A DNA stretch of 64,000 nucleotides from Sipunculus nudus (GCA_026874595.1 CM049310.1:68278056-68342055), one strand, 5' to 3'. Counted from the stretch's first letter, positions 24,801 to 39,400 are shown. Program-made: numbers and translations. Notes: a model not told the origin generated them from the sequence alone.

Positions 24801-27800
24801 GTAACAAAGATACCCGCACATGGTCGTTAAAATACGAGCAGTAACAAAGATACCCGTGCATGGTCGTTAAAATACGAGCAGTAACAAAGATTGGCGTGCA
24901 TGGTCGTTAAAATACGAGCAGTAATAAAGATACCAGCACATGGTCGTTAAAATACGAGCAGTAACAAATATACCCGCACATTGTCGTTAAATTCGATCAG
25001 TAACAAACATATACCCGTTCATGGTCGTAAAATACAAGCAGTAAGAAAGATACCCGTGCATGGTCGTTTAAAGACGAGCAGTAACTAAGATACCCGTGCA
25101 TGGTCCTTATAATACGAGCAGTAACAAAGATACCCGTGCATGGTCGTGAAAATACGAGCAGGAACAAAATTACCGGTGCATGGTCGTGAAAATATGAGTA
25201 GGAACAAAGATACCCGTGCATGGTCGTTATAATACGAGCAGTAACAAAGATACCCCTGCTTGGTCGTTAAAACACGAGCAGTAACAAAAATACCAGTGCA
25301 TGGTCGTGAAAATACGAGCAGTAACAAAGATACTCGTGCATGGTCCTTATAATACGAGCAGTAACAAAGATACCCGTGCTTGGTCGTTAAAATACGAGCA
25401 GTAACAAAGACACTCGTGCTTGGTCGTTAAAATACGAACAGTAACAAAGATACCCGCACATGATCGTTAAAATACCAGCAGTAACAAAAATACCAGTGCA
25501 TGGTCGTGAAAATACGAGCAGTAACAAAGATACCCGTGCATGGTCGTTAAAATACGAGCAGTAACAAAGAAACCCGTGCATGGTCGTTAAAATACGAGCA
25601 GTAACAAAGATACCCGGGCATTGTCGTTAAAATACGAGCAGTAACAAAAATACCCGCACATGGTCGTTGAAATACGCGCAGTTACAAAGATTGCCGTGCT
25701 TGGTCGTTAAAGTATGAGCAGTAACAAAAATACCAGTGCATGGTCGTGAAAATACGAGCAGTAACAAAGATACCCGTGCATGGTCCTTATAATACGAGCA
25801 GTAACAAAGATACCCGCACATGGTCGTAAGATACGAGCAGTAACAAAGATACCTGCATATGGTCGTTAAAATGCGTTCAGTAACAAACATGCCCGTTCAT
25901 GGTCGTAAAATACAAGCAGTAACAAAAATAACCGTGCATGGTCGTTAAAATACGAGCGGTAACAAAGATACCCGTGCATGGTCGTTAAAATACGAGCAGT
26001 AACAAAGATATCCATGCATGGTCGTTAAAATACGAGCAGTAACAAAGATACCCGTGCATGGTCGTTAAAATACGAGCAGTAACAAAGATACCCATGCATG
26101 GTCGTTAAAATACGAGCAGTAACAAAGATACCCGTGCATGGTCGTTAAAATACGAGCAGTAACAAAGATACCCGTGCATGGTCCTTATAATACGAGCAGT
26201 AAAAAAGATACCCGTGCTTGGTCTTTAAAGTACATGCGTAACAAAGATACCCGTGCATGGTCCTTAAGATACGAGCAGTAACAAAGATACCCGTGCTTGG
26301 TCGTTAAAATACGAGCATTGACAAAGATACTCGTGCTTGGTCGTTAAGGTGCGAACAGTAACAAAGATACCCGCACATGGTCGTTGAAATACGCACATTT
26401 ACCAAGATTGCCATGCATGGTTGTTAAAATACGAGCAGTAGCAAAGATACCCGCACATGGTAGTTAAAATACGAGCAGTAACAAAGATACCCGTGCATGG
26501 TCGTTAAAATACGAGCGGTAACAAAGATAACCGTGCATGGTCGTTAAAGTACATGCGTAACCAGTGCATGGTCGTTAAAATACGAGCAGTAACAAAGATA
26601 CCCGTGCATGGTCGTTTAAATACGAGCAGTAACAAAGATACCCATGCATGGTCGTTAAAATACGAGCAGTAACAAAGATACCAGTGCATGGTCGTTAAAA
26701 TACGAGCAGAAACAAAGATACCCGTGCATGGTCCTTATAATACGAGCAGTAAAAAAGATACCCGTGCTTGGTCGTTAAAGTACATGCGTAACAAAGATAC
26801 CCGTGCATGGTCCTTATAATACCAGCAGTAACAAAAATACCCGTGCATGGTCGTTAAAATACGAGCAGTAACAAAGAAACCCGTGCATGGTCGTTAAAAT
26901 AGGAGCAGTAACAAAGATACCCGGGCATTGTCGTTAAAATACGAGCAGTAACAAAAATACCCGCACATGGTCGTTGAAATACGCGCAGTTACAAAGATTG
27001 CCGTGCTTGGTCGTTAAAGTACGAGCAGTAACAAAAATACCAGTGCATGGTCGTGAAAATACGAGCAGTAACAAAGATACCCGTGCATGGTCCTTATAAT
27101 ACGAGCAGTAACAAAGATACCCGCACATGGTCGTAAGATACGAGCAGTAACAAAGATACCTGCATATGGTCGTTAAAATGCGTTCAGTAACAAACATGCC
27201 CGTTCATGGTCGTAAAATACAAGCAGTAACAAAAATAACCGTGCATGGTCGTTAAAATACGAGCGGTAACAAAGATACCCGTGCATGGTCGTTAAAATAC
27301 GAGCAGTAACAAAGATATCCATGCATGGTCGTTAAAATACGAGCAGTAACAAAGATACCCGTGCATGGTCGTTAAAATACGAGCAGTAACAAAGATACCC
27401 ATGCATGGTCGTTAAAATACGAGCAGTAACAAAGATACCCGTGCATGGTCGTTAAAATACGAGCAGTAACAAAGATACCCGTGCATGGTCCTTATAATAC
27501 GAGCAGTAAAAAAGATACCCGTGCTTGGTCGTTAAAGTACATGCGTAACAAAGATACCCGTGCATGGTCCTTAAGATACGAGCAGTAACAAAGATACCCG
27601 TGCTTGGTCGTTAAAATACGAGCATTGACAAAGATACTCGTGCTTGGTCGTTAAGGTGCGAACAGTAACAAAGATACCCGCACATGGTCGTTGAAATACG
27701 CACATTTACCAAGATTGCCATGCATGGTTGTTAAAATACGAGCAGTAGCAAAGATACCCGCACATGGTAGTTAAAATACGAGCAGTAACAAAGATACCCG

Positions 27801-30430
27801 TGCATGGTCGTTAAAATACGAGCGGTAACAAAGATAACCGTGCATGGTCGTTAAAGTACATGCGTAACCAGTGCATGGTCGTTAAAATACGAGCAGTAAC
27901 AAAGATACCCGTGCATGGTCGTTTAAATACGAGCAGTAACAAAGATACCCATGCATGGTCGTTAAAATACGAGCAGTAACAAAGATACCAGTGCATGGTC
28001 GTTAAAATACGAGCAGAAACAAAGATACCCGTGCATGGTCCTTATAATACGAGCAGTAAAAAAGATACCCGTGCTTGGTCGTTAAAGTACATGCGTAACA
28101 AAGATACGCGTGCATGGTCCTTAAGATACGAGCAGTAACAAAGATACCCGTGCTTGGTCGTTAAAATACGAGCATTGACAAAGATACTCGTGCTTGGTCG
28201 TTAAAGTGCGAACAGTAACAAAGATACCCGCACATGGTAGTTAAAATATGAGCAGTAACAAAGATACCCGCACATGGTAGTTAAAATACGAGCAATAACA
28301 AAGATACCCGCGCATGGTCGTTAAAATACGAGCGGTAACAAAGATACCCGTGCTTGGTCGTTAAAGTACATGCGTAACAAAGATACCCGTGCATGGTCCT
28401 TAAGATACGAGCAGTAACAAAGATACCCGTGCTTGGTCGTTAAAATACGAGCATTGACAAAGATACTCGTGGTTGGTCGTTAAAGTGCGAACAGTAACAA
28501 AGATACCCGCACATGGTAGTTAAAATATGAGCAGTAACAAAGATACCCGCACATGGTAGTTAAAATACGAGCAGTAACAAAGATACCCGCACATGGTCGT
28601 TGAAATACGCACAGTTACAAAGATTGCCGTGCATGGTCGTTAAAATACGAGCAGTAACAAAGATACCCGCACATGGTCGTTAAAATACGAGCAGTAACAA
28701 AGATACCCGTGCATGGTCGTTAAAATACGAGCAGTAACAAAGATTGGCGTGCATGGTCGTTAAAATACGAGCAGTAATAAAGATACCAGCACATGGTCGT
28801 TAAAATACGAGCAGTAACAAATATACCCGCACATTGTCGTTAAATTCGATCAGTAACAAACATATACCCGTTCATGGTCGTAAAATACAAGCAGTAAGAA
28901 AGATACCCGTGCATGGTCGTTTAAAGACGAGCAGTAACTAAGATACCCGTGCATGGTCCTTATAATACGAGCAGTAACAAAGATACCCGTGCATGGTCGT
29001 GAAAATACGAGCAGGAACAAAATTACCGGTGCATGGTCGTGAAAATATGAGTAGGAACAAAGATACCCGTGCATGGTCGTTATAATACGAGCAGTAACAA
29101 AGATACCCCTGCTTGGTCGTTAAAACACGAGCAGTAACAAAAATACCAGTGCATGGTCGTGAAAATACGAGCAGTAACAAAGATACTCGTGCATGGTCCT
29201 TATAATACGAGCAGTAACAAAGATACCCGTGCTTGGTCGTTAAAATACGAGCAGTAACAAAGACACTCGTGCTTGGTCGTTAAAATACGAACAGTAACAA
29301 AGATACCCGCACATGATCGTTAAAATACCAGCAGTAACAAAAATACCAGTGCATGGTCGTGAAAATACGAGCAGTAACAAAGATTGGCGTGCATGGTCGT
29401 TAAAATACGAGCAGTAATAAAGATACCAGCACATGGTCGTTAAAATACGAGCAGTAACAAATATACCCGCACATTGTCGTTAAATTCGATCAGTAACAAA
29501 CATATACCCGTTCATGGTCGTAAAATACAAGCAGTAAGAAAGATACCCGTGCATGGTCGTTTAAAGACGAGCAGTAACTAAGATACCCGTGCATGGTCCT
29601 TATAATACGAGCAGTAACAAAGATACCCGTGCATGGTCGTGAAAATACGAGCAGGAACAAAATTACCGGTGCATGGTCGTGAAAATATGAGTAGGAACAA
29701 AGATACCCGTGCATGGTCGTTATAATACGAGCAGTAACAAAGATACCCCTGCTTGGTCGTTAAAACACGAGCAGTAACAAAAATACCAGTGCATGGTCGT
29801 GAAAATACGAGCAGTAACAAAGATACTCGTGCATGGTCCTTATAATACGAGCAGTAACAAAGATACCCGTGCTTGGTCGTTAAAATACGAGCAGTAACAA
29901 AGACACTCGTGCTTGGTCGTTAAAATACGAACAGTAACAAAGATACCCGCACATGATCGTTAAAATACCAGCAGTAACAAAAATACCAGTGCATGGTCGT
30001 GAAAATACGAGCAGTAACAAAGATACCCGTGCATGGTCGTTAAAATACGAGCAGTAACAAAGAAACCCGTGCATGGTCGTTAAAATACGAGCAGTAACAA
30101 AGATACCCGGGCATTGTCGTTAAAATACGAGCAGTAACAAAAATACCCGCACATGGTCGTTGAAATACGCGCAGTTACAAAGATTGCCGTGCTTGGTCGT
30201 TAAAGTATGAGCAGTAACAAAAATACCAGTGCATGGTCGTGAAAATACGAGCAGTAACAAAGATACCCGTGCATGGTCCTTATAATACGAGCAGTAACAA
30301 AGATACCCGCACATGGTCGTAAGATACGAGCAGTAACAAAGATACCTGCATATGGTCGTTAAAATGCGTTCAGTAACAAACATGCCCGTTCATGGTCGTA
30401 AAATACAAGCAGTAACAAAAATAACCGTGC
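21836..30430. repeat. 7955-bp higher-order repeat, copy 2 (with internal 640-bp duplication)
   Basis: It follows copy 1 directly, in the same orientation and variant order, with only a few differences seen (for example GGTAGCAAAG near 24132 where copy 1 has GGTAACAAAG). It is longer by 640 bp, because a 16-monomer block ending near 29383 is duplicated inside it. Confidence 0.9.
28743..30022. repeat. 640-bp (16-monomer) tandem duplication
   Basis: The sequence starting AGATTGGCGTGCATGG at 28743 recurs at 29383 and is followed by the same variant order (the TTCGATCAG monomer, then GACGAGCAGTAACTAAG). The spacing of 640 is exactly 16 units of 40. The junction replaces the ATACCCGTG monomer expected from copy 1 at 21429. 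Confidence 0.85.
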
Positions 30431-33060
30431 ATGGTCGTTAAAATACGAGCGGTAACAAAGATACCCGTGCATGGTCGTTAAAATACGAGCAGTAACAAAG
30501 ATATCCATGCATGGTCGTTAAAATACGAGCAGTAACAAAGATACCCGTGCATGGTCGTTAAAATACGAGCAGTAACAAAGATACCCATGCATGGTCGTTA
30601 AAATACGAGCAGTAACAAAGATACCCGTGCATGGTCGTTAAAATACGAGCAGTAACAAAGATACCCGTGCATGGTCCTTATAATACGAGCAGTAAAAAAG
30701 ATACCCGTGCTTGGTCGTTAAAGTACATGCGTAACAAAGATACCCGTGCATGGTCCTTAAGATACGACCAGTAACAAAGACACCCGTGCTTGGTCGTTAA
30801 AATACGAGCATTGACAAAGATACTCGTGCTTGGTCGTTAAGGTGCGAACAGTAACAAAGATACCCGCACATGGTCGTTGAAATACGCACATTTACCAAGA
30901 TTGCCATGCATGGTTGTTAAAATACGAGCAGTAGCAAAGATACCCGCACATGGTAGTTAAAATACGAGCAGTAACAAAGATACCCGTGCATGGTCGTTAA
31001 AATACGAGCGGTAACAAAGATAACCGTGCATGGTCGTTAAAGTACATGCGTAACCAGTGCATGGTCGTTAAAATACGAGCAGTAACAAAGATACCCGTGC
31101 ATGGTCGTTTAAATACGAGCAGTAACAAAGATACCCATGCATGGTCGTTAAAATACGAGCAGTAACAAAGATACCAGTGCATGGTCGTTAAAATACGAGC
31201 AGAAACAAAGATACCCGTGCATGGTCCTTATAATACGAGCAGTAAAAAAGATACCCGTGCTTGGTCGTTAAAGTACATGCGTAACAAAGATACGCGTGCA
31301 TGATCGTTAAAATACCAGCAGTAACAAAAATACCCGTGCATGGTCGTTAAAATACGAGCAGTAACAAAGAAACCCGTGCATGGTCGTTAAAATAGGAGCA
31401 GTAACAAAGATACCCGGGCATTGTCGTTAAAATACGAGCAGTAACAAAAATACCCGCACATGGTCGTTGAAATACGCGCAGTTACAAAGATTGCCGTGCT
31501 TGGTCGTTAAAGTACGAGCAGTAACAAAAATACCAGTGCATGGTCGTGAAAATACGAGCAGTAACAAAGATACCCGTGCATGGTCCTTATAATACGAGCA
31601 GTAACAAAGATACCCGCACATGGTCGTAAGATACGAGCAGTAACAAAGATACCTGCATATGGTCGTTAAAATGCGTTCAGTAACAAACATGCCCGTTCAT
31701 GGTCGTAAAATACAAGCAGTAACAAAAATAACCGTGCATGGTCGTTAAAATACGAGCGGTAACAAAGATACCCGTGCATGGTCGTTAAAATACGAGCAGT
31801 AACAAAGATATCCATGCATGGTCGTTAAAATACGAGCAGTAACAAAGATACCCGTGCATGGTCGTTAAAATACGAGCAGTAACAAAGATACCCATGCATG
31901 GTCGTTAAAATACGAGCAGTAACAAAGATACCCGTGCATGGTCGTTAAAATACGAGCAGTAACAAAGATACCCGTGCATGGTCCTTATAATACGAGCAGT
32001 AAAAAAGATACCCGTGCTTGGTCGTTAAAGTACATGCGTAACAAAGATACCCGTGCATGGTCCTTAAGATACGAGCAGTAACAAAGATACCCGTGCTTGG
32101 TCGTTAAAATACGAGCATTGACAAAGATACTCGTGCTTGGTCGTTAAGGTGCGAACAGTAACAAAGATACCCGCACATGGTCGTTGAAATACGCACATTT
32201 ACCAAGATTGCCATGCATGGTTGTTAAAATACGAGCAGTAGCAAAGATACCCGCACATGGTAGTTAAAATACGAGCAGTAACAAAGATACCCGTGCATGG
32301 TCGTTAAAATACGAGCGGTAACAAAGATAACCGTGCATGGTCGTTAAAGTACATGCGTAACCAGTGCATGGTCGTTAAAATACGAGCAGTAACAAAGATA
32401 CCCGTGCATGGTCGTTTAAATACGAGCAGTAACAAAGATACCCATGCATGGTCGTTAAAATACGAGCAGTAACAAAGATACCAGTGCATGGTCGTTAAAA
32501 TACGAGCAGAAACAAAGATACCCGTGCATGGTCCTTATAATACGAGCAGTAAAAAAGATACCCGTGCTTGGTCGTTAAAGTACATGCGTAACAAAGATAC
32601 GCGTGCATGGTCCTTAAGATACGAGCAGTAACAAAGATACCCGTGCTTGGTCGTTAAAATACGAGCATTGACAAAGATACTCGTGCTTGGTCGTTAAAGT
32701 GCGAACAGTAACAAAGATACCCGCACATGGTAGTTAAAATATGAGCAGTAACAAAGATACCCGCACATGGTAGTTAAAATACGAGCAATAACAAAGATAC
32801 CCGCGCATGGTCGTTAAAATACGAGCGGTAACAAAGATACCCGTGCTTGGTCGTTAAAGTACATGCGTAACAAAGATACCCGTGCATGGTCCTTAAGATA
32901 CGAGCAGTAACAAAGATACCCGTGCTTGGTCGTTAAAATACGAGCATTGACAAAGATACTCGTGGTTGGTCGTTAAAGTGCGAACAGTAACAAAGATACC
33001 CGCACATGGTAGTTAAAATATGAGCAGTAACAAAGATACCCGCACATGGTAGTTAAAATA
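29900..33060. repeat. Third partial higher-order copy (offset 4493 bp)
   Basis: The variant order of about 25400-28590 recurs at about 29900-33060 with an offset of 4493 (25627/30120, 26934/31427, 27811/32304). Similarity is lost where 28590 continues with CGCACATGGTCGTTGAAATACG but 33070 does not. Confidence 0.8.
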
Positions 33061-35144
33061 CGAGCAATAACAAAGATACCCGCGCATGGTCGTTAAAATA
33101 CGAGCGGTAACAAAGATAACAGTGCATGGTCGTTTAAGTACATGCGTAATAAAGATACCCGTGCATGGTCGTTAAAAATACGAGCAGTAACAAAGATACC
33201 CGTGCATGGTCGTTAAAGTACATGCGTAACAAAGATACCCGTGCATGGTCCTTAAGATACGAGCAGTAACAAAGATACCCGTGCATGGTCGTTTAAGTAC
33301 ATGCGTAATAAAGATACCCGTGCATGGTCGTTAAAAATACGAGCAGAAACAAAGATACCCGTGCATGGTCCTTATAATACGAGCAGTAAAAAAGATACCC
33401 GTGCTTGGTCGTTAAAGTACATGCGTAACAAAGATACCCGTGCATGGTCGTTAAAGTACATGCGTAATAAAGATACCCGTGCATGGTCGTTAAAATACGA
33501 GCAGTAACAAAGATTGCCGTGAATGGTCGTTAAAATACGAGCAGTAACAAAGATACCCGCACATTGTCGTTAAAATACGAGCAGTAACAAATATACCCGG
33601 ACATGGTCGTTAAAATACGATCAGTAACAAACATACCCGTTCATGGTCGTAAAATACAAGCAGTAACAAAGATACCCGTGCATGATCGTTAAAAAACGAG
33701 CGGTAACAAAGATACCCGTGCATGGTCGTTATAAAACGAGCAGTAACAAAGATACCCGTGCATGGTCGTTATAATACGAGCAGTAACAAAGATACCCGTG
33801 CATGGTGGTTAAAATACGCGCGGTATCAAAGATACTCGTGCATGGTCGTTAATGTTCTGACAGTAACAAAGATACCCGTGCATGGTCGTAAATGTTCTGA
33901 CAGTAACAAAGATACCCGTGCATGGTCGTTAATGTTTTGACAGTAACAAAGATACCCGTGCATGGTCGTTAAAGTACATGCGTAACAAAGACACCCGTGC
34001 ATGGTCGTTAAAATACAAGCAGTAACAAAGATACCCGTGCATGGTCGTTATAATACGAGCAGTAACAAAGATACCCGTGCATGGTCGTTAAAATACGAGC
34101 AGTAACAAAGATACCCGTGCATGGTCGTTAAAATACGAGCAGTAACAAAGACACCCGTGCATGGTGGTTAAAATACGAGCAGTAACAAAGATATCCGTGC
34201 ATGGTGGTTAAAATACGAGCGGTAACAAAGATACCCGTGCATGGTCGTTAAAATACGAGCAGAAACAAAGATACCCGTGCATGGTCGTTAATGTTCTGAC
34301 AGTAACAAAGATACCCGTGCATGGTCGTAAATGTTCTGACAGTAACAAAGATACCCGTGCATGGTCGTTAATGTTTTGACAGTAACAAAGATACCCGTGC
34401 ATGGTCCTGAAAATACGAGCGGTAACAAAGATACCCATGCATTGTCGTTAAAATACGAGCAGTAACGAAGATACCCGTACATGGTCGTAAAAATACGAGC
34501 GGTAACAAAGATACCCGTGCATGGTCGTTAAAATACGCGCGGTAACAAAGATACCCGTGCATGGTCGTTAAAATACACGCGGTAACAAAGATACCCATGC
34601 ATGGTCGTTAAAATACGCGCGGTAACAAAGATACCCGTGCATGGTCGTTAAAATACACGCGGTAACAAAGATACCCATGCATGGTCGTGAAAATACGAGC
34701 AGTAACAAAGATACCCGTGCATGGTCGTGAAAATACGAGCGGTAACAAATATACCCATGCATGGTCGTGAAAATACGAGCGGTAACAAAGATACCCGTGC
34801 ATGGTCGTTAAAATACACGCGGTAACAAAGATACCCGTGCATGGTCGTTAATGTTCTGACAGTAACAAAGATACCCGTGCATGGTCGTTAATGTTTTGAC
34901 AGTAACAAAGATACCCGTGCATGGTCGTTCAAGTACATGCGTAACAAAGACACCCGTGCATGGTCGTTAAAATACAAGCAGTAACAAAGATACCCGTGCA
35001 TGGTCGTTATAGTACGAGCAGTAACAAAGATACCCGTGCATGGTCGTTAAAATACGAGCAGTAACAAAGATACCCGTGCATGGTCGTTAAAATACGAGCA
35101 GTAACAAAGATACCCGTGCATGGTCGTTAAAATACGAGCAGTAA

Positions 35145-36457
35145 TCTTTCAATTATAACCATGATCTCAATACTCCCAATAGTGTATCCAATTTATGGGT
35201 CATTTGAAAAAAAAGTTGTTCAAAGCCCTACAACTTAAACACAGTTCGGGGCGAGGGGGGGGGGGGGGGGGTGCACACATATTTTGTAAGCATCCAAAAT
35301 ATCCATGGACTTTGAAACATGAGTATATTTAAAACGGATAGGGATTCTGCAGTCGAAGCCTTAAAATATCCACCAAAATCTCCTTATCCGTCATGTTTTT
35401 AAGTGTAAACTTTTTAGGGAACCTGTGAGCTTATGCGATGGTGTGGCGTCGTCCGGCGTCCGGCGTCTGTACGTTAACCCATACTTTCTTGAAAACGGCA
35501 AGAATTAGCATCACGAAATCTTATGCAAATTAGTCATCTAAAAAACTCTATCGGATTTTGCTTATTTTTTGGCTAACTGCATTTTCTTAGATTTTATAGG
35601 GAAAAGCTAAAAAAGCTTAAAAATCTTCTTCTCCAAACCTGTTCAGCCAAATTGTCCAATATTTTACAGAAATGATTCCTGGAACAATCTCTCTCAAGTT
35701 TGTTCGAATGGTTTAAGTTTGGTGATTTTTGGCTGAGTTACAGGAAGTTGAACTTAGTCATCTGTTGACAAGAATGTTTTTAAAAGCTTTTAAAAATGTA
35801 GATTTATGATATTACATATCATCTGTACACTATTCATAATTTCTCAGGAATAGCAGGAGCTACCACCCCAAATTTTATGCAATTATCAGTCACATATCAA
35901 ATGTTGATGGATTCAGCTTATTTTTGCTATCTGCATTTACTTAGATTTTACAGGGAAATAGCTGATAAAAACTTCTTCTTCTTGTAAAGAGTCCAGCCAA
36001 ATTGTTCTATATTTTACAGAAATGATTCCAGAGGCGAGCCTTCTCTAGTTTGTTCAAATGGTTTGTGTTGGATAAATTTTAGCAGAGTTACATAACAGGC
36101 CAAGATTGTGTATGTTTCTTGAATAGGTTGAGAAACTGCCAACTGTTTCAGAGTTGGCAACAGATCAAGAGTTCATTCAGTGCAGCCAGATTTAGGCCAA
36201 GAGTTCAATCAGCGCAGCAAAGCACAAGGCATGTGATCACCTCATGGGCAGCAAGTGATCATTTCATGGGTAGCATGTGGTCACCTCATGAGTATCATGT
36301 GATCACCTCATGTTCATTCAGTGCAGCCAAGTACAGGTCAAACGTTCACTCAGTCTAGCCAGGTGCAGGTCAAGAGTTCACTCAGTGCAGTAGCCTGAGC
36401 CAGTAATTTGTCACAGTACACTCGGGGCCACTGCCTTTCTCACCTAAGCCTAAGCCT
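35145..36457. repeat. Array interruption: shortened duplicate of the right flank (copy A)
   Basis: The segment begins GTAATCTTTCAATTATAACC directly after a monomer, exactly as at 50783. It tracks 50783-53230 closely except that about 1158 bp (51399-52556) is absent. It ends at CTCACCTAAGCCTA and runs straight back into 40-bp monomers. It carries a 17-base G run (35255-35271) and a GCGTCGTCCGGCGTCCGGCG block near 35444. It also has two short repeats, CATGTGATCACCTCATG (36230-36315) and GTTCA(T/C)TCAGTGCAGCC (36170-36390). No gene is seen; the 79-codon frame at 36119-36358 comes from these repeats. Confidence 0.9.
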
Positions 36458-39400
36458 ACCAGTGCATGGTCGTTAAAATACGAGCAGAAACAAAGATACC
36501 CGTGCATGGTCCTTAGAATACGAGCAGTAAAAAAGATACCCGTGCTTGGTCGTTAAAGAACATGCGTAACAAAGATACCCGTGCATGGTCCTTAAGATAC
36601 GAGCAGTAACAAAGATACCCGTGCTTGGTCGTTAAAATACGAGCATTGACAAAGATACTCGTGTTTGGTCGTTAAAGTGCGAACAGTAACAAAGATACCA
36701 GCACATGGTAGTTAAAATTTGAGCAGTAACAAAGATACCCGCACATGGTAGTTAAAATACGAGCGGTAACAAAGATAACCGTGCATGGTCGTTTAAGTAC
36801 ATGCGTAATAAAGATACCCGTGCATGGACGTTAAAAATACGAGCAGTAACAAAGATACCCGTGCATGGTCGTTAAAGTACATGCGTAACAAAGATACCCG
36901 TGCATGGTCCTTAAGATACGAGCAGTAACAAAGATACCCGTGCATGGTCGTTAAAATACGAGTGGTAACAAAGATAACCGTGCATGGTCGTTTAAGTACA
37001 TGCGTAATAAAGATACCCGCACATGGTAGTTAAAATACGAGCAGTAACAAAGATACCCGTGCATGGTCGTTAAAATACGAGCGGTAACAAAGATAACCGT
37101 GCATGGTCGTTTAAGTACATGCGTAATAAAGATACCCGTGCATGGTCGTTAAAAATACGAGCAGAAACAAAGATACCCGTGCATGGTCCTTATAATACGA
37201 GCAGTAAAAAAGATACCCGTGCTTGGTCGTTAAAGTACATGCGTAACAAAGATACCCGTGCATGGTCGTTAAAATACGAGCGGTAACAAAGATAACCGTG
37301 CATGGTCGTTTAAGTACATGCGTAATAAAGATACCCGTGCATGGTCGTTAAAATACGAGCAGTAACAAAGATTGCCGTGAATGGTCGTTAAAATACGAGC
37401 AGTAACAAAGATACCCACACATTGTCGTTAAAATACGAGCAGTAACAAATATACCCGGACATGGTCGTTAAAATACGATCAGTAACAAACATACCCGTTC
37501 ATGGTCGTAAAATACAAGCAGTAACAAAGATACCCGTGCTTGGTCGTTAAAAAACGAACGGTAACAAAGATACCCGTGCATGGTCGTTAAAGTACATGCG
37601 TAACAAAGAAACCCGTGCATGGTAGTTAAAATACGAGCGGTAACAAAGATACCCGTGCATGGTCGTTAAAATACGAGCGGTAACAAAGATAACCGTGCAT
37701 GGTCGTTTAAGTACATGCGTAATAAAGATACCCGTGCATGGTCGTTAAAAATACGAGCAGAAACAAAGATACCCGTGCATGGTCCTTATAATACGAGCAG
37801 TTAAAAAGATACCCGTGCTTGGTCGTTAAAGTACATGCGTAACAAAGACACCCGTGCATGGTCGTTAAAATACGAGCGGTAACAAAGATAACCGTGCATG
37901 GTCGTTGAAGTACATGCGTAATAAAGATACCCGTGCATGGTCGTTAAAAATACGAGCAGAAACAAAGATACCCGTGCATGGTCCTTATAATACGAGCAGT
38001 AAAAAAGATACCCGTGTTTGGTCGTTAAAGTACATGCGTAACAAAGATACCCGTGCATGGTCGTTAAAATACGAGCGGTAACAAAGATAACCGTGCATGG
38101 TCGTTTAAGTACATGCGTAATAAAGATACCCGTGCATGGTCGTTAAAAAACGAGCAGTAACAAAGATACCCGTGCATGGTCGTTATAATACGAGCAGTAA
38201 CAAAGATACCCGTGCATGGTGGTTAAAATACGCGCGGTATCAAAGATACTCGTGCATGGTCGTTAGTGTTCTGACAGTAACACAGATACCCGTGCATGGT
38301 CGTTAATGTTCTGACAGTAACAAAGATACCCGTGCATGGTCGTTAAGGTTTTGACAGTAACAAAGATACCCGTGCATGGCCGTTAAAGTACATGCGTAAC
38401 AAAGACACCCGTGCATGGTCGTTAAAATACAAGCAGTAACAAAGATACCCGTGCATGGTCGTTATAATACGAGCAGTAACAAAGATACCCGTGAATGGTC
38501 GTTAAAATACGAGCAGTAACAAAGACACCCGTGCATGGTCGTAAAATACGAGCAGTAACAAAGATATCCGTGCATGGTGGTTAAAATACGAGCGGTAACA
38601 AAGATACCCGTGCATGGTCGTTAAAGTACATGCGTAACAAAGATACCCGTGCATGGTCGTTAAAATACGAGCGGTAACAAAGATAACCGTGTATGGTCGT
38701 TTAAGTACATGCGTAATAAAGATACCCGTGCGAGGTCGTTAAAATACGAGCAGTAACAAAGATTGCCGTGAATGGTCGTTAAAATACGAGCAGTGACAAA
38801 GATACCCGCACATTGTCGTTAAAATACGAGCAGTAACAAATATACCCGGACATGGTCGTTAAAATACGATCAGTAACAAACATACCCGTTCATGGTCGTA
38901 AAATACAAGCAGTAACAAAGATACCCGTGCTTGGTCGTTAAAAAACGAGCGGTAACAAAGATACCCGTCCATGGTCGTTAAAGTACATGCGTAACAAAGA
39001 AACCCGTGCATGGTAGTTAAAATACGAGCGGTAACAAAGATACCCGTGCATGGTCGTTAAAATACGAGCGGTAACAAAGATACCCGTGCATGGTCGTTAA
39101 AATACGAGCGGTAACGAAGATAACCGTGCATGGTCGTTTAAGTACATGCGTAATAAAGATACCCGTGCATGGTCGTTAAAATACGAGCAGTAACAAAGAT
39201 TGCCGTGAATGGTCGTTAAAATACGAGCAGTGACAAAGATACCCGTGCTTGGTCGTTAAAAAACGAGCGGTAACAAAGATACCCGTCCATGGTCGTTAAA
39301 GTACATGCGTAACAAAGAAACCCGTGCATGGTAGTTAAAATACGAGCAGTAACAAAGATACCCGCACATTGTCGTTAAAATACGAGCAGTAACAAATATA

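Larger units (their letters stand above)
10670..35144. repeat. Giant 40-bp tandem array, left block (~24.5 kb, ~610 monomers)
   Basis: A 40-bp unit containing GATACCCGTGCATGGTCGTT, followed by AAAATACGAGCAGTAACAAA in the commonest form, repeats head-to-tail without spacers. Main variants are: a 39-base form with GTACATGCGTAAC in place of ATACGAGCAGTAAC; forms with CCTTATAATACGAGC, GATTGCCG, CCGCACATGG, CCGGGCATTG or GCTTGG; and, near the right end, TGTTCTGACAG and ACACGCGG forms. Monomers at the extreme left (10670-10760) are the most diverged, as expected at an array edge. The ~14-33 kb part is dominated by large recent duplications. Recurring minus-strand open frames (60-90 codons) reflect the unit having no stop codon in any minus frame. 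I do not see a gene. Confidence 0.97.

Noticed and set aside
10670-35144. CENP-B box in the monomer
   Set aside because: The minus strand has ACG...A..CGGG, but the spacing and the TTCG half of the box do not match the required pattern.
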